From Hyaloperonospora brassicae (Eukaryota > Oomycota > Peronosporomycetes > Peronosporales > Peronosporaceae): a stretch of 64,000 nt of DNA. The position numbers and the translations under genes were made by a program. The notes beneath the pieces were generated by a model. It saw nothing but the letters and a program-made list of their open reading frames with translations, did no database searches and was not told the DNA's origin. Every line of letters begins with the position of its first letter. Within the stretch, counting starts at the first letter, position 1. The stretch covers positions 150,227-214,226 of the forward strand of contig CANTFL010000535.1 in NCBI GenBank assembly GCA_947650285.1. Reading direction: 5' to 3'. Shown piece after piece: positions 42,700-55,900 of this stretch.

Positions 42700-45600
42700 C
42701 GGGAAGCGCTTTGTCACGTTTTGTGCGCTTGTTGTTTTGTAACACTACTGTAAAAAATACACCACATCCCGAAGCTTAATGGGGGATAATGAGCCACGAC
42801 ATATGCAGATCGCAAACGCATTCTCGAAAAAGTCTGCTGCCATGTCTTGACCACACCACGTGCTCGAGCCTTTGGTAAGCGTTGAGCTCCGAGAGGCGCA
42901 ACAGAGACCAATCGGGTATCTGGAGCGTCAACCCCGGAAGCTGCGTTGCCCTCTTTTGACTACGTGCTGTGGCTCTACACGCTTGGATCAGCGCGATGCG
43001 TCTTCCTCCGGTCTTCACGCGCGTCTGTTTCGTTGCTGACGACATCCTCGAACCAGCAGTGCCGTCCGTTCCAACAAGTTGGATGGAATGCAAGATTCCA
43101 AGGTTTTCGAATTGAATCGACTACACGATCATCGGCAGCGAATGATGACTCACGCGAAGCCAGTCTCCAAGGATTATGGAATCGCGCTCGTGGTCACGCA
43201 AATGGCTGGAGGTGGTTGAGGTTCGTTATATAGTCTGTCAGCGAAAACATGTGTCGAATACTGTCGCGATTGCCGTTCATGATGGTGCGCGCGAGTTGCT
43301 GCAATTGCAACTTGTTGGAAATGGAATCGCCTGAAGCAACAATTTTGTTTGCGAGACCAATCGGCGTGTGGTTGAAGCCGTTGGAGGACGCGCGGTAAGC
43401 GCTTTGTCACGTTTTGTGCGCTTGTTGTTTTGTAACACTACTGTAAAAAATACACCACATCCCGAAGCTTAATGGGGGATAATGAGCCACGACATATGCA
43501 GATCGCAAACGCATTCTCGAAAAAGTCTGCTGCCATGTCTTGACCACACCACGTTGCTCGAGCCTTTGGTAAGCGTTGAGCTCCGAGAGGCGCAACAGAG
43601 ACCAATCGGGTATCTGGAGCGTCAACCCCGGAAGCTGCGTTGCCCTCTTTTGACTACGTGCTGTGGCTCTACACGCTTGGATCAGCGCGATGCGTCTTCC
43701 TCCGGTCTTCACGCGCGTCTGTTTCGTTGCTGACGACATCCTCGAACCAGCAGTGCCGTCCGTTCCAACAAGTTGGATGGAATGCAAGATTCCAAGGTTT
43801 TCGAATTGAATCGACTACACGATCATCGGCAGCGAATGATGACTCACGCGAAGCCAGTCTCCAAGGATTATGGAATCGCGCTCGTGGTCACGCAAATGGC
43901 TGGAGGTGGTTGAGGTTCGTTATATAGTCTGTCAGCGAAAACATGTGTCGAATACTGTCGCGATTGCCGTTCATGATGGTGCGCGCGAGTTGCTGCAATT
44001 GCAACTTGTTGGAAATGGAATCGCCTGAAGCAACAATTTTGTTTGCGAGACCAATCGGCGTGTGGTTGAAGCGGTTGGAGGACGCGCGGTAAGCGCTTTG
44101 TCACGTTTTGTGCGCTTGTTGTTTTGTAACACTACTGTAAAAAATACACCACATCCCGAAGCTTAATGGGGGATAATGAGCCACGACATATGCAGATCGC
44201 AAACGCATTCTCGAAAAAGTCTGCTGCCATGTCTTGACCACACCACGTGCTCGAGCCTTTGGTAAGCGTTGAGCTCCGAGAGGCGCAACAGAGACCAATC
44301 GGGTATCTGGAGCGTCAACCCCGGAAGCTGCGTTGCCCTCTTTTGACTACGTGCTGTGGCTCTACACGCTTGGATCAGCGCGATGCGTCTTCCTCCGGTC
44401 TTCACGCGCGTCTGTTTCGTTGCTGACGACATCCTCGAACCAGCAGTGCCGTCCGTTCCAACAAGTTGGATGGAATGCAAGATTCCAAGGTTTTCGAATT
44501 GAATCGACTACACGATCATCGGCAGCGAATGATGACTCACCCGAAGCCAGTCTCCAAGGATTATGGAATCGCGCTCGTGGTCACGCAAATGGCTGGAGGT
44601 GGTTGAGGTTCGTTATATAGTCTGTCAGCGAAAACATGTGTCGAATACTGTCGCGATTGCCGTTCATGATGGTGCGCGCGAGTTGCTGCAATTGCAACTT
44701 GTTGGAAATGGAATCGCCTGAAGCAACAATATTGTTTGCGAGACCAATCGGCGTGTGGTTGAAGCCGTTGGAGGACGCGCGGTAAGCGCTTTGTCACGTT
44801 TTGTGCGCTTGTTGTTTTGTAACACTACTGTAAAAAATACACCACATCCCGAAGCTTAATGGGGGATAATGAGCCACGACATATGCAGATCGCAAACGCA
44901 TTCTCGAAAAAGTCTGCTGCCATGTCTTGACCACACCACGTGCTCGAGCCTTTGGTAAGCGTTGAGCTCCGAGAGGCGCAACAGAGACCAATCGGGTATC
45001 TGGAGCGTCAACCCCGGAAGCTGCGTTGCCCTCTTTTGACTACGTGCTGTGGCTCTACACGCTTGGATCAGCGCGATGCGTCTTCCTCCGGTCTTCACGC
45101 GCGTCTGTTTCGTTGCTGACGACATCCTCGAACCAGCAGTGCCGTCCGTTCCAACAAGTTGGATGGAATGCAAGATTCCAAGGTTTTCGAATTGAATCGA
45201 CTACACGATCATCGGCAGCGAATGATGACTCACCCGAAGCCAGTCTCCAAGGATTATGGAATCGCGCTCGTGGTCACGCAAATGGCTGGAGGTGGTTGAG
45301 GTTCGTTATATAGTCTGTCAGCGAAAACATGTGTCGAATACTGTCGCGATTGCCGTTCATGATGGTGCGCGCGAGTTGCTGCAATTGCAACTTGTTGGAA
45401 ATGGAATCGCCTTGAAGCAACAATTTTGTTTGCGAGACCAATCGGCGTGTGGTTGAAGCCGTTGGAGGACGCGCGGTAAGCGCTTTGTCACGTTTTGTGC
45501 GCTTGTTGTTTTGTAACACTACTGTAAAAAATACACCACATCCCGAAGCTTAATGGGGGATAATGAGCCACGACATATGCAGATCGCAAACGCATTCTCG

Positions 45601-46900
45601 AAAAAGTCTGCTGCCATGTCTTGACCACACCACGTGCTCGAGCCTTTGGTAAGCGTTGAGCTCCGAGAGGCGCAACAGAGACCAATCGGGTATCTGGAGC
45701 GTCAACCCCGGAAGCTGCGTTGCCCTCTTTTGACTACGTGCTGTGGCTCTACACGCTTGGATCAGCGCGATGCGTCTTCCTCCGGTCTTCACGCGCGTCT
45801 GTTTCGTTGCTGACGACATCCTCGAACCAGCAGTGCCGTCCGTTCCAACAAGTTGGATGGAATGCAAGATTCCAAGGTTTTCGAATTGAATCGACTACAC
45901 GATCATCGGCAGCGAATGATGACTCACGCGAAGCCAGTCTCCAAGGATTATGGAATCGCGCTCGTGGTCACGCAAATGGCTGGAGGTGGTTGAGGTTCGT
46001 TATATAGTCTGTCAGCGAAAACATGTGTCGAATACTGTCGCGATTGCCGTTCATGATGGTGCGCGCGAGTTGCTGCAATTGCAACTTGTTGGAAATGGAA
46101 TCGCCTTGATGCAACAATTTTGTTTGCGAGACCAATCGGCGTGTGGTTGAAGCGGTTGGAGGACGCGCGGTAAGCGCTTTGTCACGTTTTGTGCGCTTGT
46201 TGTTTTGTAACACTACTGTAAAAAATACACCACATCCCGAAGCTTAATGGGGGATAATGAGCCACGACATATGCAGATCGCAAACGCATTCTCGAAAAAG
46301 TCTGCTGCCATGTCTTGACCACACCACTTGCTCGAGCCTTTGGTAAGCGTTGAGCTCCGAGAGGCGCAACAGAGACCAATCGGGTATCTGGAGCGTCAAC
46401 CCCGGAAGCTGCGTTGCCCTCTTTTGACTACGTGCTGTGGCTCTACACGCTTGGATCAGCGCGATGCGTCTTCCTCCGGTCTTCACGCGCGTCTGTTTCG
46501 TTGCTGACGACATCCTCGAACCAGCAGTGCCGTCCGTTCCAACAAGTTGGATGGAATGCAAGATTCCAAGGTTTTCGAATTGAATCGACTACACGATCAT
46601 CGGCAGCGAATGATGACTCACCCGAAGCCAGTCTCCAAGGATTATGGAATCGCGCTCGTGGTCACGCAAATGGCTGGAGGTGGTTGATTTTCGTTATATA
46701 GTCTGTCAGCGGAAACATGTGTCGAATACTGTCGCGATTGCCGTTCATGATGGTGCGCGCGAGTTGCTGCAATTGCAACTTGTTGGAAATGGAATCGCCT
46801 GAAGCAACAATTTTGTTTGCGAGACCAATCGGCGTGTAATTGAAGCCGTTGGAGGACGCGCGGTAAGCGCTTTGTCACGTTTTGTGCGCTTGTTGTTTTG
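42700..46900. repeat. Type A haplotype block inside the satellite
   Basis: About six consecutive units share linked variants that differ from unit 1 and from all units after 47000: GGATCAGCG in place of GGATAAGCG, GTTCCAACAAG in place of GTTACAACAA, and GGAAATGGAATCG in place of GAAAATGGAACCG. Two of them (near 45411 and 46104) also carry an extra T in GCCTTGA. Flanking units on both sides are the other type. Confidence 0.85.
43640..43927 (+). other. Plus-strand 95-codon open frame in type A satellite units (exemplar)
   Basis: Starts at a TTG, not an ATG, and reads PSFDYVLWLYTLGSARCVFL on to GLWNRARGHANGWRWLRFVI. It is open only in the type A block. In all other units TCA has become TAA (GGATAAGCG) and closes it. 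Six copies share the open state (42946 to 46701). No start codon, no known motif, and it overlaps other open frames, so coding is doubtful. Confidence 0.2.
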
Positions 46901-49900
46901 TAACACTACTGTAAAAAATACACCACATCCCGAAGCTTAATGGGGGATAATGAGCCACGACATATGCAGATCGCAAACGCATTCTCGAAAAAGTCTGCTG
47001 CCATGTCTTGACCACACCACTTGCTCGAGCCTTTGGTAAGCGTTGAGCTCCGAGAGGCGCAACAGAGACCAATCGGGTATCTGGAGCGTCAACCCCGGAA
47101 GCTGCGTTGCCCTCTTTTGACTACGTGCTGTGGCTCTACACGCTTGGATAAGCGCGATGCGTCTTCCTCCGGTCTTGACGCGCGTCTGTTTCGTTGCTGA
47201 CGACATCCTCGAACCAGCAGTGCCGTCCGTTACAACAAAGTTGGATGGAATGCAAGATTCCAAGGTTTTCGAATTGAATCGACTACACGATCATCGGCAG
47301 CGAATGATGACTCACCCGAAGCCAGTCTCCAAGGATTATGGAATCGCGCTCGTGGTCACGCAAATGGCTGGAGGTGGTTGAGGTTCGTTATATAGTCTGT
47401 CAGCGAAAACATGTGTCGAATACTGTCGCGATTGCCGTTCATGATGGTGCGCGCGAGTTGCTGCAATTGCAACTTGTTGAAAATGGAACCGCCTGAAGCA
47501 ACAATTTTGTTTGCGAGACCAATCGGCGTGTGGTTGAAGCCGTTGGAGGACGCGCGGTAAGCGCTTTGTCACGTTTTGTGCGCTTGTTGTTTTGTAACAC
47601 TACTGTAAAAAATACACCACATCCCGAAGCTTAATGGGGGATAATGAGCCACGACATATGCAGATCGCAAACGCATTCTCGAAAAAGTCTGCTGCCATGT
47701 CTTGACCACACCACGTGCTCGAGCCTTCGGTGAGCGAAGAGCTCCGAGAGGCGCAACAGAGACCAATCGGGTATCTGGAGCGTCAACCCCGGAAGCTGCG
47801 TTGCCCTCTTTTGACTACGTGCTGTGGCTCTACACGCTTGGATAAGCGCGATGCGTCTTCCTCCGGTCTTGACGCGCGTCTGTTTCGTTGCTGACGACAT
47901 CCTCGAACCAGCAGTGCCGTCCGTTACAACAAGTTGGATGGAATGCAAGATTCCAAGGTTTTCGAATTGAATCGACTACACGATCATCGGCAGCGAATGA
48001 TGACTCACGCGAAGCCAGTCTCCAAGGATTATGGAATCGCGCTCGTGGTCACGCAAATGGCTGGAGGTGGTTGAGGTTCGTTATATAGTCTGTCAGCGAA
48101 AACATGTGTCGAATACTGTCGCGATTGCCGTTCATGATGGTGCGCGCGAGTTGCTGCAATTGCAACTTGTTGAAAATGGAACCGCCTGAAGCAACAATTT
48201 TGTTTGCGAGGCCAATCGGCGTGTGGTTGAAGCCGTTGGAGGACGCGCGGTAAGCGCTTTGTCACGTTTTGTGCGCTTGTTGTTTTGTAACACTACTGTA
48301 AAAAATACACCACATCCCGAAGCTTAATGGGGGATAATGAGCCACGACATATGCAGATCGCAAACGCATTCTCGAAAAAGTCTGCTGCCATGTCTTGACC
48401 ACACCACGTGCTCGAGCCTTCGGTGAGCGAAGAGCTCCGAGAGGCGCAACAGAGACCAATCGGGTATCTGGATCGTCAACCCCGGAAGCTGCGTTGCCCT
48501 CTTTTGACTACGTGCTGTGGCTCTACACGCTTGGATAAGCGCGATGCGTCTTCCTCCGGTCTTGACGCGCTTCTGTTTCGTTGCTGACGACATCCTCGAA
48601 CCAGCAGTGCCGTCCGTTACAACAAGTTTGGATGGAATGCAAGATTCCAAGGTTTTCGAATTGAATCGACTACACGATCATCGGCAGCGAATGATGACTC
48701 ACCCGAAGCCAGTCTCCAAGGATTATGGAATCGCGCTCGTGGTCACGCAAATGGCTGGAGGTGGTTGAGGTTCGTTATATAGTCTGTCAGCGAAAACATG
48801 TGTCGAATACTGTCGCGATTGCCGTTCATGATGGTGCGCGCGAGTTGCTGCAATTGCAACTTGTTGAAAATGGAACCGCCTGAAGCAACAATTTTGTTTG
48901 CGAGACCAATCGGCGTGTGGTTGAAGCCGTTGGAGGACGCGCGGTAAGCGCTTTGTCACGTTTTGTGCGCTTGTTGTTTTGTAACACTACTGTAAAAAAT
49001 ACACCACATCCCGAAGCTTAATGGGGGATAATGAGCCACGACATATGCAGATCGCAAACGCATTCTCGAAAAAGTCTGCTGCCATGTCTTGACCACACCA
49101 CGTGCTCGAGCCTTCGGTGAGCGTTGAGCTCCGAGAGGCGCAACAGAGACCAATCGGGTATCTGGATCGTCAACCCCGGAAGCTGCGTTGCCCTCTTTTG
49201 ACTACGTGCTGTGGCTCTACACGCTTGGATAAGCGCGATGCGTCTTCCTCCGGTCTTGACGCGCTTCTGTTTCGTTGCTGACGACATCCTCGAACCAGCA
49301 GTGCCGTCCGTTACAACAAATTTGGATGGAATGCAAGATTCCAAGGTTTTCGAATTGAATCGACTACACGATCATCGGCAGCGAATGATGACTCACCCGA
49401 AGCCAGTCTCCAAGGATTATGGAATCGCGCTCGTGGTCACGCAAATGGCTGGAGGTGGTTGAGGTTCGTTATATAGTCTGTCAGCGAAAACATGTGTCGA
49501 ATACTGTCGCGATTGCCGTTCATGATGGTGCGCGCGAGTTGCTGCAATTGCAACTTGTTGAAAATGGAACCGCCTGAAGCAACAATTTTGTTTGCGAGGC
49601 CAATCGGCGTGTGGTTGAAGCCGTTGGAGGACGCGCGGTAAGCGCTTTGTCACGTTTTGTGCGCTTGTTGTTTTGTAACACTACTGTAAAAAATACACCA
49701 CATCCCGAAGCGTAATGGGGGATAATGAGCCACGACATATGCAGATCGCAAACGCATTCTCGAAAAAGTCTGCTGCCATGTCTTGACCACACCACGTGCT
49801 CGAGCCTTCGGTGAGCGAAGAGCTCCGAGAGGCGCAACAGAGACCAATCGGGTATCTGGATCGTCAACCCCGGAAGCTGCGTTGCCCTCTTTTGACTACG

Positions 49901-52900
49901 TGCTGTGGCTCTACACGCTTGGATAAGCGCGATGCGTCTTCCTCCGGTCTTGACGCGCTTCTGTTCCGTTGCTGACGACATCCTCGAACCAGCAGTGCCG
50001 TCCGTTACAACAAATTTGGATGGAATGCAAGATTCCAAGGTTTTCGAATTGAATCGACTACACGATCATCGGCAGCGAACGATGACTCACCCGAAGCCAG
50101 TCTCCAAGGATTATGGAATCGCGCTCGTGGTCACGCAAATGGCTGGAGGTGGTTGAGGTTCGTTATATAGTCTGTCAGCGAAAACATGTGTCGAATACTG
50201 TCGCGATTGCCGTTCATGATGGTGCGCGCGAGTTGCTGCAATTGCAACTTGTTGAAAATGGAACCGCCTGAAGCAACAATTTTGTTTGCGAGGCCAATCG
50301 GCGTGTGGTTGAAGCCGTTGGAGGACGCGCGGTAAGCGCTTTGTCACGTTTTGTGCGCTTGTTGTTTTGTAACACTACTGTAAAAAATACACCACATCCC
50401 GAAGCGTAAGGGGGGATAATGAGCCACGACATATGCAGATCGCAAACGCATTCTCGAAAAAGTCTGCTGCCATGTCTTGACCACACCACGTGCTCGAGCC
50501 TTCGGTGAGCGAAGAGCTCCGAGAGGCGCAACAGAGACCAATCGGGTATCTGGATCGTCAACCCCGGAAGCTGCGTTGCCCTCTTTTGACTACGTGCTGT
50601 GGCTCTACACGCTTGGATAAGCGCGATGCGTCTTCCTCCGGTCTTGACGCGCTTCTGTTCCGTTGCTGACGACATCCTCGAACCAGCAGTGCCGTCCGTT
50701 ACAACAAATTTGGATGGAATGCAAGATTCCAAGGTTTTCGAATTGAATCGACTACACGATCATCGGCAGCGAACGATGACTCACCCGAAGCCAGTCTCCA
50801 AGGATTATGGAATCGCGCTCGTGGTCACGCAAATGGCTGGAGGTGGTTGAGGTTCGTTATATAGTCTGTCAGCGAAAACATGTGTCGAATACTGTCGCGA
50901 TTGCCGTTCATGATGGTGCGCGCGAGTTGCTGCAATTGCAACTTGTTGAAAATGGAACCGCCTGAAGCAACAATTTTGTTTGCGAGGCCAATCGGCGTGT
51001 GGTTGAAGCCGTTGGAGGACGCGCGGTAAGCGCTTTGTCACGTTTTGTGCGCTTGTTGTTTTGTAACACTACTGTAAAAAATACACCACATCCCGAAGCG
51101 TAAGGGGGGATAATGAGCCACGACATATGCAGATCGCAAACGCATTCTCGAAAAAGTCTGCTGCCATGTCTTGACCACACCACGTGCTCGAGCCTTCGGT
51201 GAGCGAAGAGCTCCGAGAGGCGCAACAGAGACCAATCGGGTATCTGGATCGTCAACCCCGGAAGCTGCGTTGCCCTCTTTTGACTACGTGCTGTGGCTCT
51301 ACACGCTTGGATAAGCGCGATGCGTCTTCCTCCGGTCTTGACGCGCTTCTGTTCCGTTGCTGACGACATCCTCGAACCAGCAGTGCCGTCCGTTACAACA
51401 AATTTGGATGGAATGCAAGATTCCAAGGTTTTCGAATTGAATCGACTACACGATCATCGGCAGCGAATGATGACTCACCCGAAGCCAGTCTCCAAGGATT
51501 ATGGAATCGCGCTCGTGGTCACGCAAATGGCTGGAGGTGGTTGAGGTTCGTTATATAGTCTGTCAGCGAAAACATGTGTCGAATACTGTCGCGATTGCCG
51601 TTCATGATGGTGCGCGCGAGTTGCTGCAATTGCAACTTGTTGAAAATGGAACCGCCTGAAGCAACAATTTTGTTTGCGAGGCCAATCGGCGTGTGGTTGA
51701 AGCCGTTGGAGGACGCGCGGTAAGCGCTTTGTCACGTTTTGTGCGCTTGTTGTTTTGTAACACTACTGTAAAAAATACACCACATCCCGAAGCGTAATGG
51801 GGGATAATGAGCCACGACATATGCAGATCGCAAACGCATTCTCGAAAAAGTCTGCTGCCATGTCTTGACCACACCACGTGCTCGAGCCTTCGGTGAGCGA
51901 AGAGCTCCGAGAGGCGCAACAGAGACCAATCGGGTATCTGGATCGTCAACCCCGGAAGCTGCGTTGCCCTCTTTTGACTACGTGCTGTGGCTCTACACGC
52001 TTGGATAAGCGCGATGCGTCTTCCTCCGGTCTTGACGCGCTTCTGTTCCGTTGCTGACGACATCCTCGAACCAGCAGTGCCGTCCGTTACAACAAATTTG
52101 GATGGAATGCAAGATTCCAAGGTTTTCGAATTGAATCGACTACACGATCATCGGCAGCGAATGATGACTCACCCGAAGCCAGTCTCCAAGGATTATGGAA
52201 TCGCGCTCGTGGTCACGCAAATGGCTGGAGGTGGTTGAGGTTCGTTATATAGTCTGTCAGCGAAAACATGTGTCGAATACTGTCGCGATTGCCGTTCATG
52301 ATGGTGCGCGCGAGTTGCTGCAATTGCAACTTGTTGAAAATGGAACCGCCTGAAGCAACAATTTTGTTTGCGAGGCCAATCGGCGTGTGGTTGAAGCCGT
52401 TGGAGGACGCGCGGTAAGCGCTTTGTCACGTTTTGTGCGCTTGTTGTTTTGTAACACTACTGTAAAAAATACACCACATCCCGAAGCGTAATGGGGGATA
52501 ATGAGCCACGACATATGCAGATCGCAAACGCATTCTCGAAAAAGTCTGCTGCCATGTCTTGACCACACCACGTGCTCGAGCCTTCGGTGAGCGAAGAGCT
52601 CCGAGAGGCGCAACAGAGACCAATCGGGTATCTGGATCGTCAACCCCGGAAGCTGCGTTGCCCTCTTTTGACTACGTGCTGTGGCTCTACACGCTTGGAT
52701 AAGCGCGATGCGTCTTCCTCCGGTCTTGACGCGCTTCTGTTCCGTTGCTGACGACATCCTCGAACCAGCAGTGCCGTCCGTTACAACAAATTTGGATGGA
52801 ATGCAAGATTCCAAGGTTTTCGAATTGAATCGACTACACGATCATCGGCAGCGAATGATGACTCACCCGAAGCCAGTCTCCAAGGATTATGGAATCGCGC

Positions 52901-55900
52901 TCGTGGTCACGCAAATGGCTGGAGGTGGTTGAGGTTCGTTATATAGTCTGTCAGCGAAAACATGTGTCGAATACTGTCGCGATTGCCGTTCATGATGGTG
53001 CGCGCGAGTTGCTGCAATTGCAACTTGTTGAAAATGGAACCGCCTGAAGCAACAATTTTGTTTGCGAGGCCAATCGGCGTGTGGTTGAAGCCGTTGGAGG
53101 ACGCGCGGTAAGCGCTTTGTCACGTTTTGTGCGCTTGTTGTTTTGTAACACTACTGTCAAAAATACACCACATCCCGAAGCGTAATGGGGGATAATGAGC
53201 CACGACATATGCAGATCGCAAACGCATTCTCGAAAAAGTCTGCTGCCATGTCTTGACCACACCACGTGCTCGAGCCTTCGGTGAGCGAAGAGCTCCGAGA
53301 GGCGCAACAGAGACCAATCGGGTATCTGGATCGTCAACCCCGGAAGCTGCGTTGCCCTCTTTTGACTACGTGCTGTGGCTCTACACGCTTGGATAAGCGC
53401 GATGCGTCTTCCTCCGGTCTTGACGCGCTTCTGTTCCGTTGCTGACGACATCCTCGAACCAGCAGTGCCGTCCGTTACAACAAATTTGGATGGAATGCAA
53501 GATTCCAAGGTTTTCGAATTGAATCGACTACACGATCATCGGCAGCGAATGATGACTCACCCGAAGCCAGTCTCCAAGGATTATGGAATCGCGCTCGTGG
53601 TCACGCAAATGGCTGGAGGTGGTTGAGGTTCGTTATATAGTCTGTCAGCGAAAACATGTGTCGAATACTGTCGCGATTGCCGTTCATGATGGTGCGCGCG
53701 AGTTGCTGCAATTGCAACTTGTTGAAAATGGAACCGCCTGAAGCAACAATTTTGTTTGCGAGGCCAATCGGCGTGTGGTTGAAGCCGTTGGAGGACGCGC
53801 GGTAAGCGCTTTGTCACGTTTTGTGCGCTTGTTGTTTTGTAACACTACTGTAAAAAATACACCACATCCCGAAGCGTAATGGGGGATAATGAGCCACGAC
53901 ATATGCAGATCGCAAACGCATTCTCGAAAAAGTCTGCTGCCATGTCTTGACCACACCACGTGCTCGAGCCTTCGGTGAGCGAAGAGCTCCGAGAGGCGCA
54001 ACAGAGACCAATCGGGTATCTGGATCGTCAACCCCGGAAGCTGCGTTGCCCTCTTTTGACTACGTGCTGTGGCTCTACACGCTTGGATAAGCGCGATGCG
54101 TCTTCCTCCGGTCTTGACGCGCTTCTGTTCCGTTGCTGACGACATCCTCGAACCAGCAGTGCCGTCCGTTACAACAAATTTGGATGGAATGCAAGATTCC
54201 AAGGTTTTCGAATTGAATCGACTACACGATCATCGGCAGCGAATGATGACTCACCCGAAGCCAGTCTCCAAGGATTATGGAATCGCGCTCGTGGTCACGC
54301 AAATGGCTGGAGGTGGTTGAGGTTCGTTATATAGTCTGTCAGCGAAAACATGTGTCGAATACTGTCGCGATTGCCGTTCATGATGGTGCGCGCGAGTTGC
54401 TGCAATTGCAACTTGTTGAAAATGGAACCGCCTGAAGCAACAATTTTGTTTGCGAGGCCAATCGGCGTGTGGTTGAAGCCGTTGGAGGACGCGCGGTAAG
54501 CGCTTTGTCACGTTTTGTGCGCTTGTTGTTTTGTAACACTACTGTCAAAAATACACCACATCCCGAAGCGTAAGGGGGGATAATGAGCCACGACATATGC
54601 AGATCGCAAACGCATTCTCGAAAAAGTCTGCTGCCATGTCTTGACCACACCACGTGCTCGAGCCTTCGGTGAGCGAAGAGCTCCGAGAGGCGCAACAGAG
54701 ACCAATCGGGTATCTGGATCGTCAACCCCGGAAGCTGCGTTGCCCTCTTTTGACTACGTGCTGTGGCTCTACACGCTTGGATAAGCGCGATGCGTCTTCC
54801 TCCGGTCTTGACGCGCTTCTGTTCCGTTGCTGACGACATCCTCGAACCAGCAGTGCCGTCCGTTACAACAAATTTGGATGGAATGCAAGATTCCAAGGTT
54901 TTCGAATTGAATCGACTACACGATCATCGGCAGCGAATGATGACTCACCCGAAGCCAGTCTCCAAGGATTATGGAATCGCGCTCGTGGTCACGCAAATGG
55001 CTGGAGGTGGTTGAGGTTCGTTATATAGTCTGTCAGCGAAAACATGTGTCGAATACTGTCGCGATTGCCGTTCATGATGGTGCGCGCGAGTTGCTGCAAT
55101 TGCAACTTGTTGAAAATGGAACCGCCTGAAGCAACAATTTTGTTTGCGAGGCCAATCGGCGTGTGGTTGAAGCCGTTGGAGGACGCGCGGTAAGCGCTTT
55201 GTCACGTTTTGTGCGCTTGTTGTTTTGTAACACTACTGTCAAAAATACACCACATCCCGAAGCGTAATGGGGGATAATGAGCCACGACATATGCAGATCG
55301 CAAACGCATTCTCGAAAAAGTCTGCTGCCATGTCTTGACCACACCACGTGCTCGAGCCTTCGGTGAGCGAAGAGCTCCGAGAGGCGCAACAGAGACCAAT
55401 CGGGTATCTGGATCGTCAACCCCGGAAGCTGCGTTGCCCTCTTTTGACTACGTGCTGTGGCTCTACACGCTTGGATAAGCGCGATGCGTCTTCCTCCGGT
55501 CTTGACGCGCTTCTGTTCCGTTGCTGACGACATCCTCGAACCAGCAGTGCCGTCCGTTACAACAAATTTGGATGGAATGCAAGATTCCAAGGTTTTCGAA
55601 TTGAATCGACTACACGATCATCGGCAGCGAATGATGACTCACCCGAAGCCAGTCTCCAAGGATTATGGAATCGCGCTCGTGGTCACGCAAATGGCTGGAG
55701 GTGGTTGAGGTTCGTTATATAGTCTGTCAGCGAAAACATGTGTCGAATACTGTCGCGATTGCCGTTCATGATGGTGCGCGCGAGTTGCTGCAATTGCAAC
55801 TTGTTGAAAATGGAACCGCCTGAAGCAACAATTTTGTTTGCGAGGCCAATCGGCGTGTGGTTGAAGCCGTTGGAGGACGCGCGGTAAGCGCTTTGTCACG

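Noticed and set aside
49520..50038. Tandem gene family encoding a 172-residue minus-strand protein in each unit
   Set aside because: The frame is closed in left-edge units by small substitutions, has no recognisable domain, and overlaps the more gene-like 70-codon frame out of phase. Repeated ORFs in a homogenised satellite are copies of one chance event, not independent evidence.
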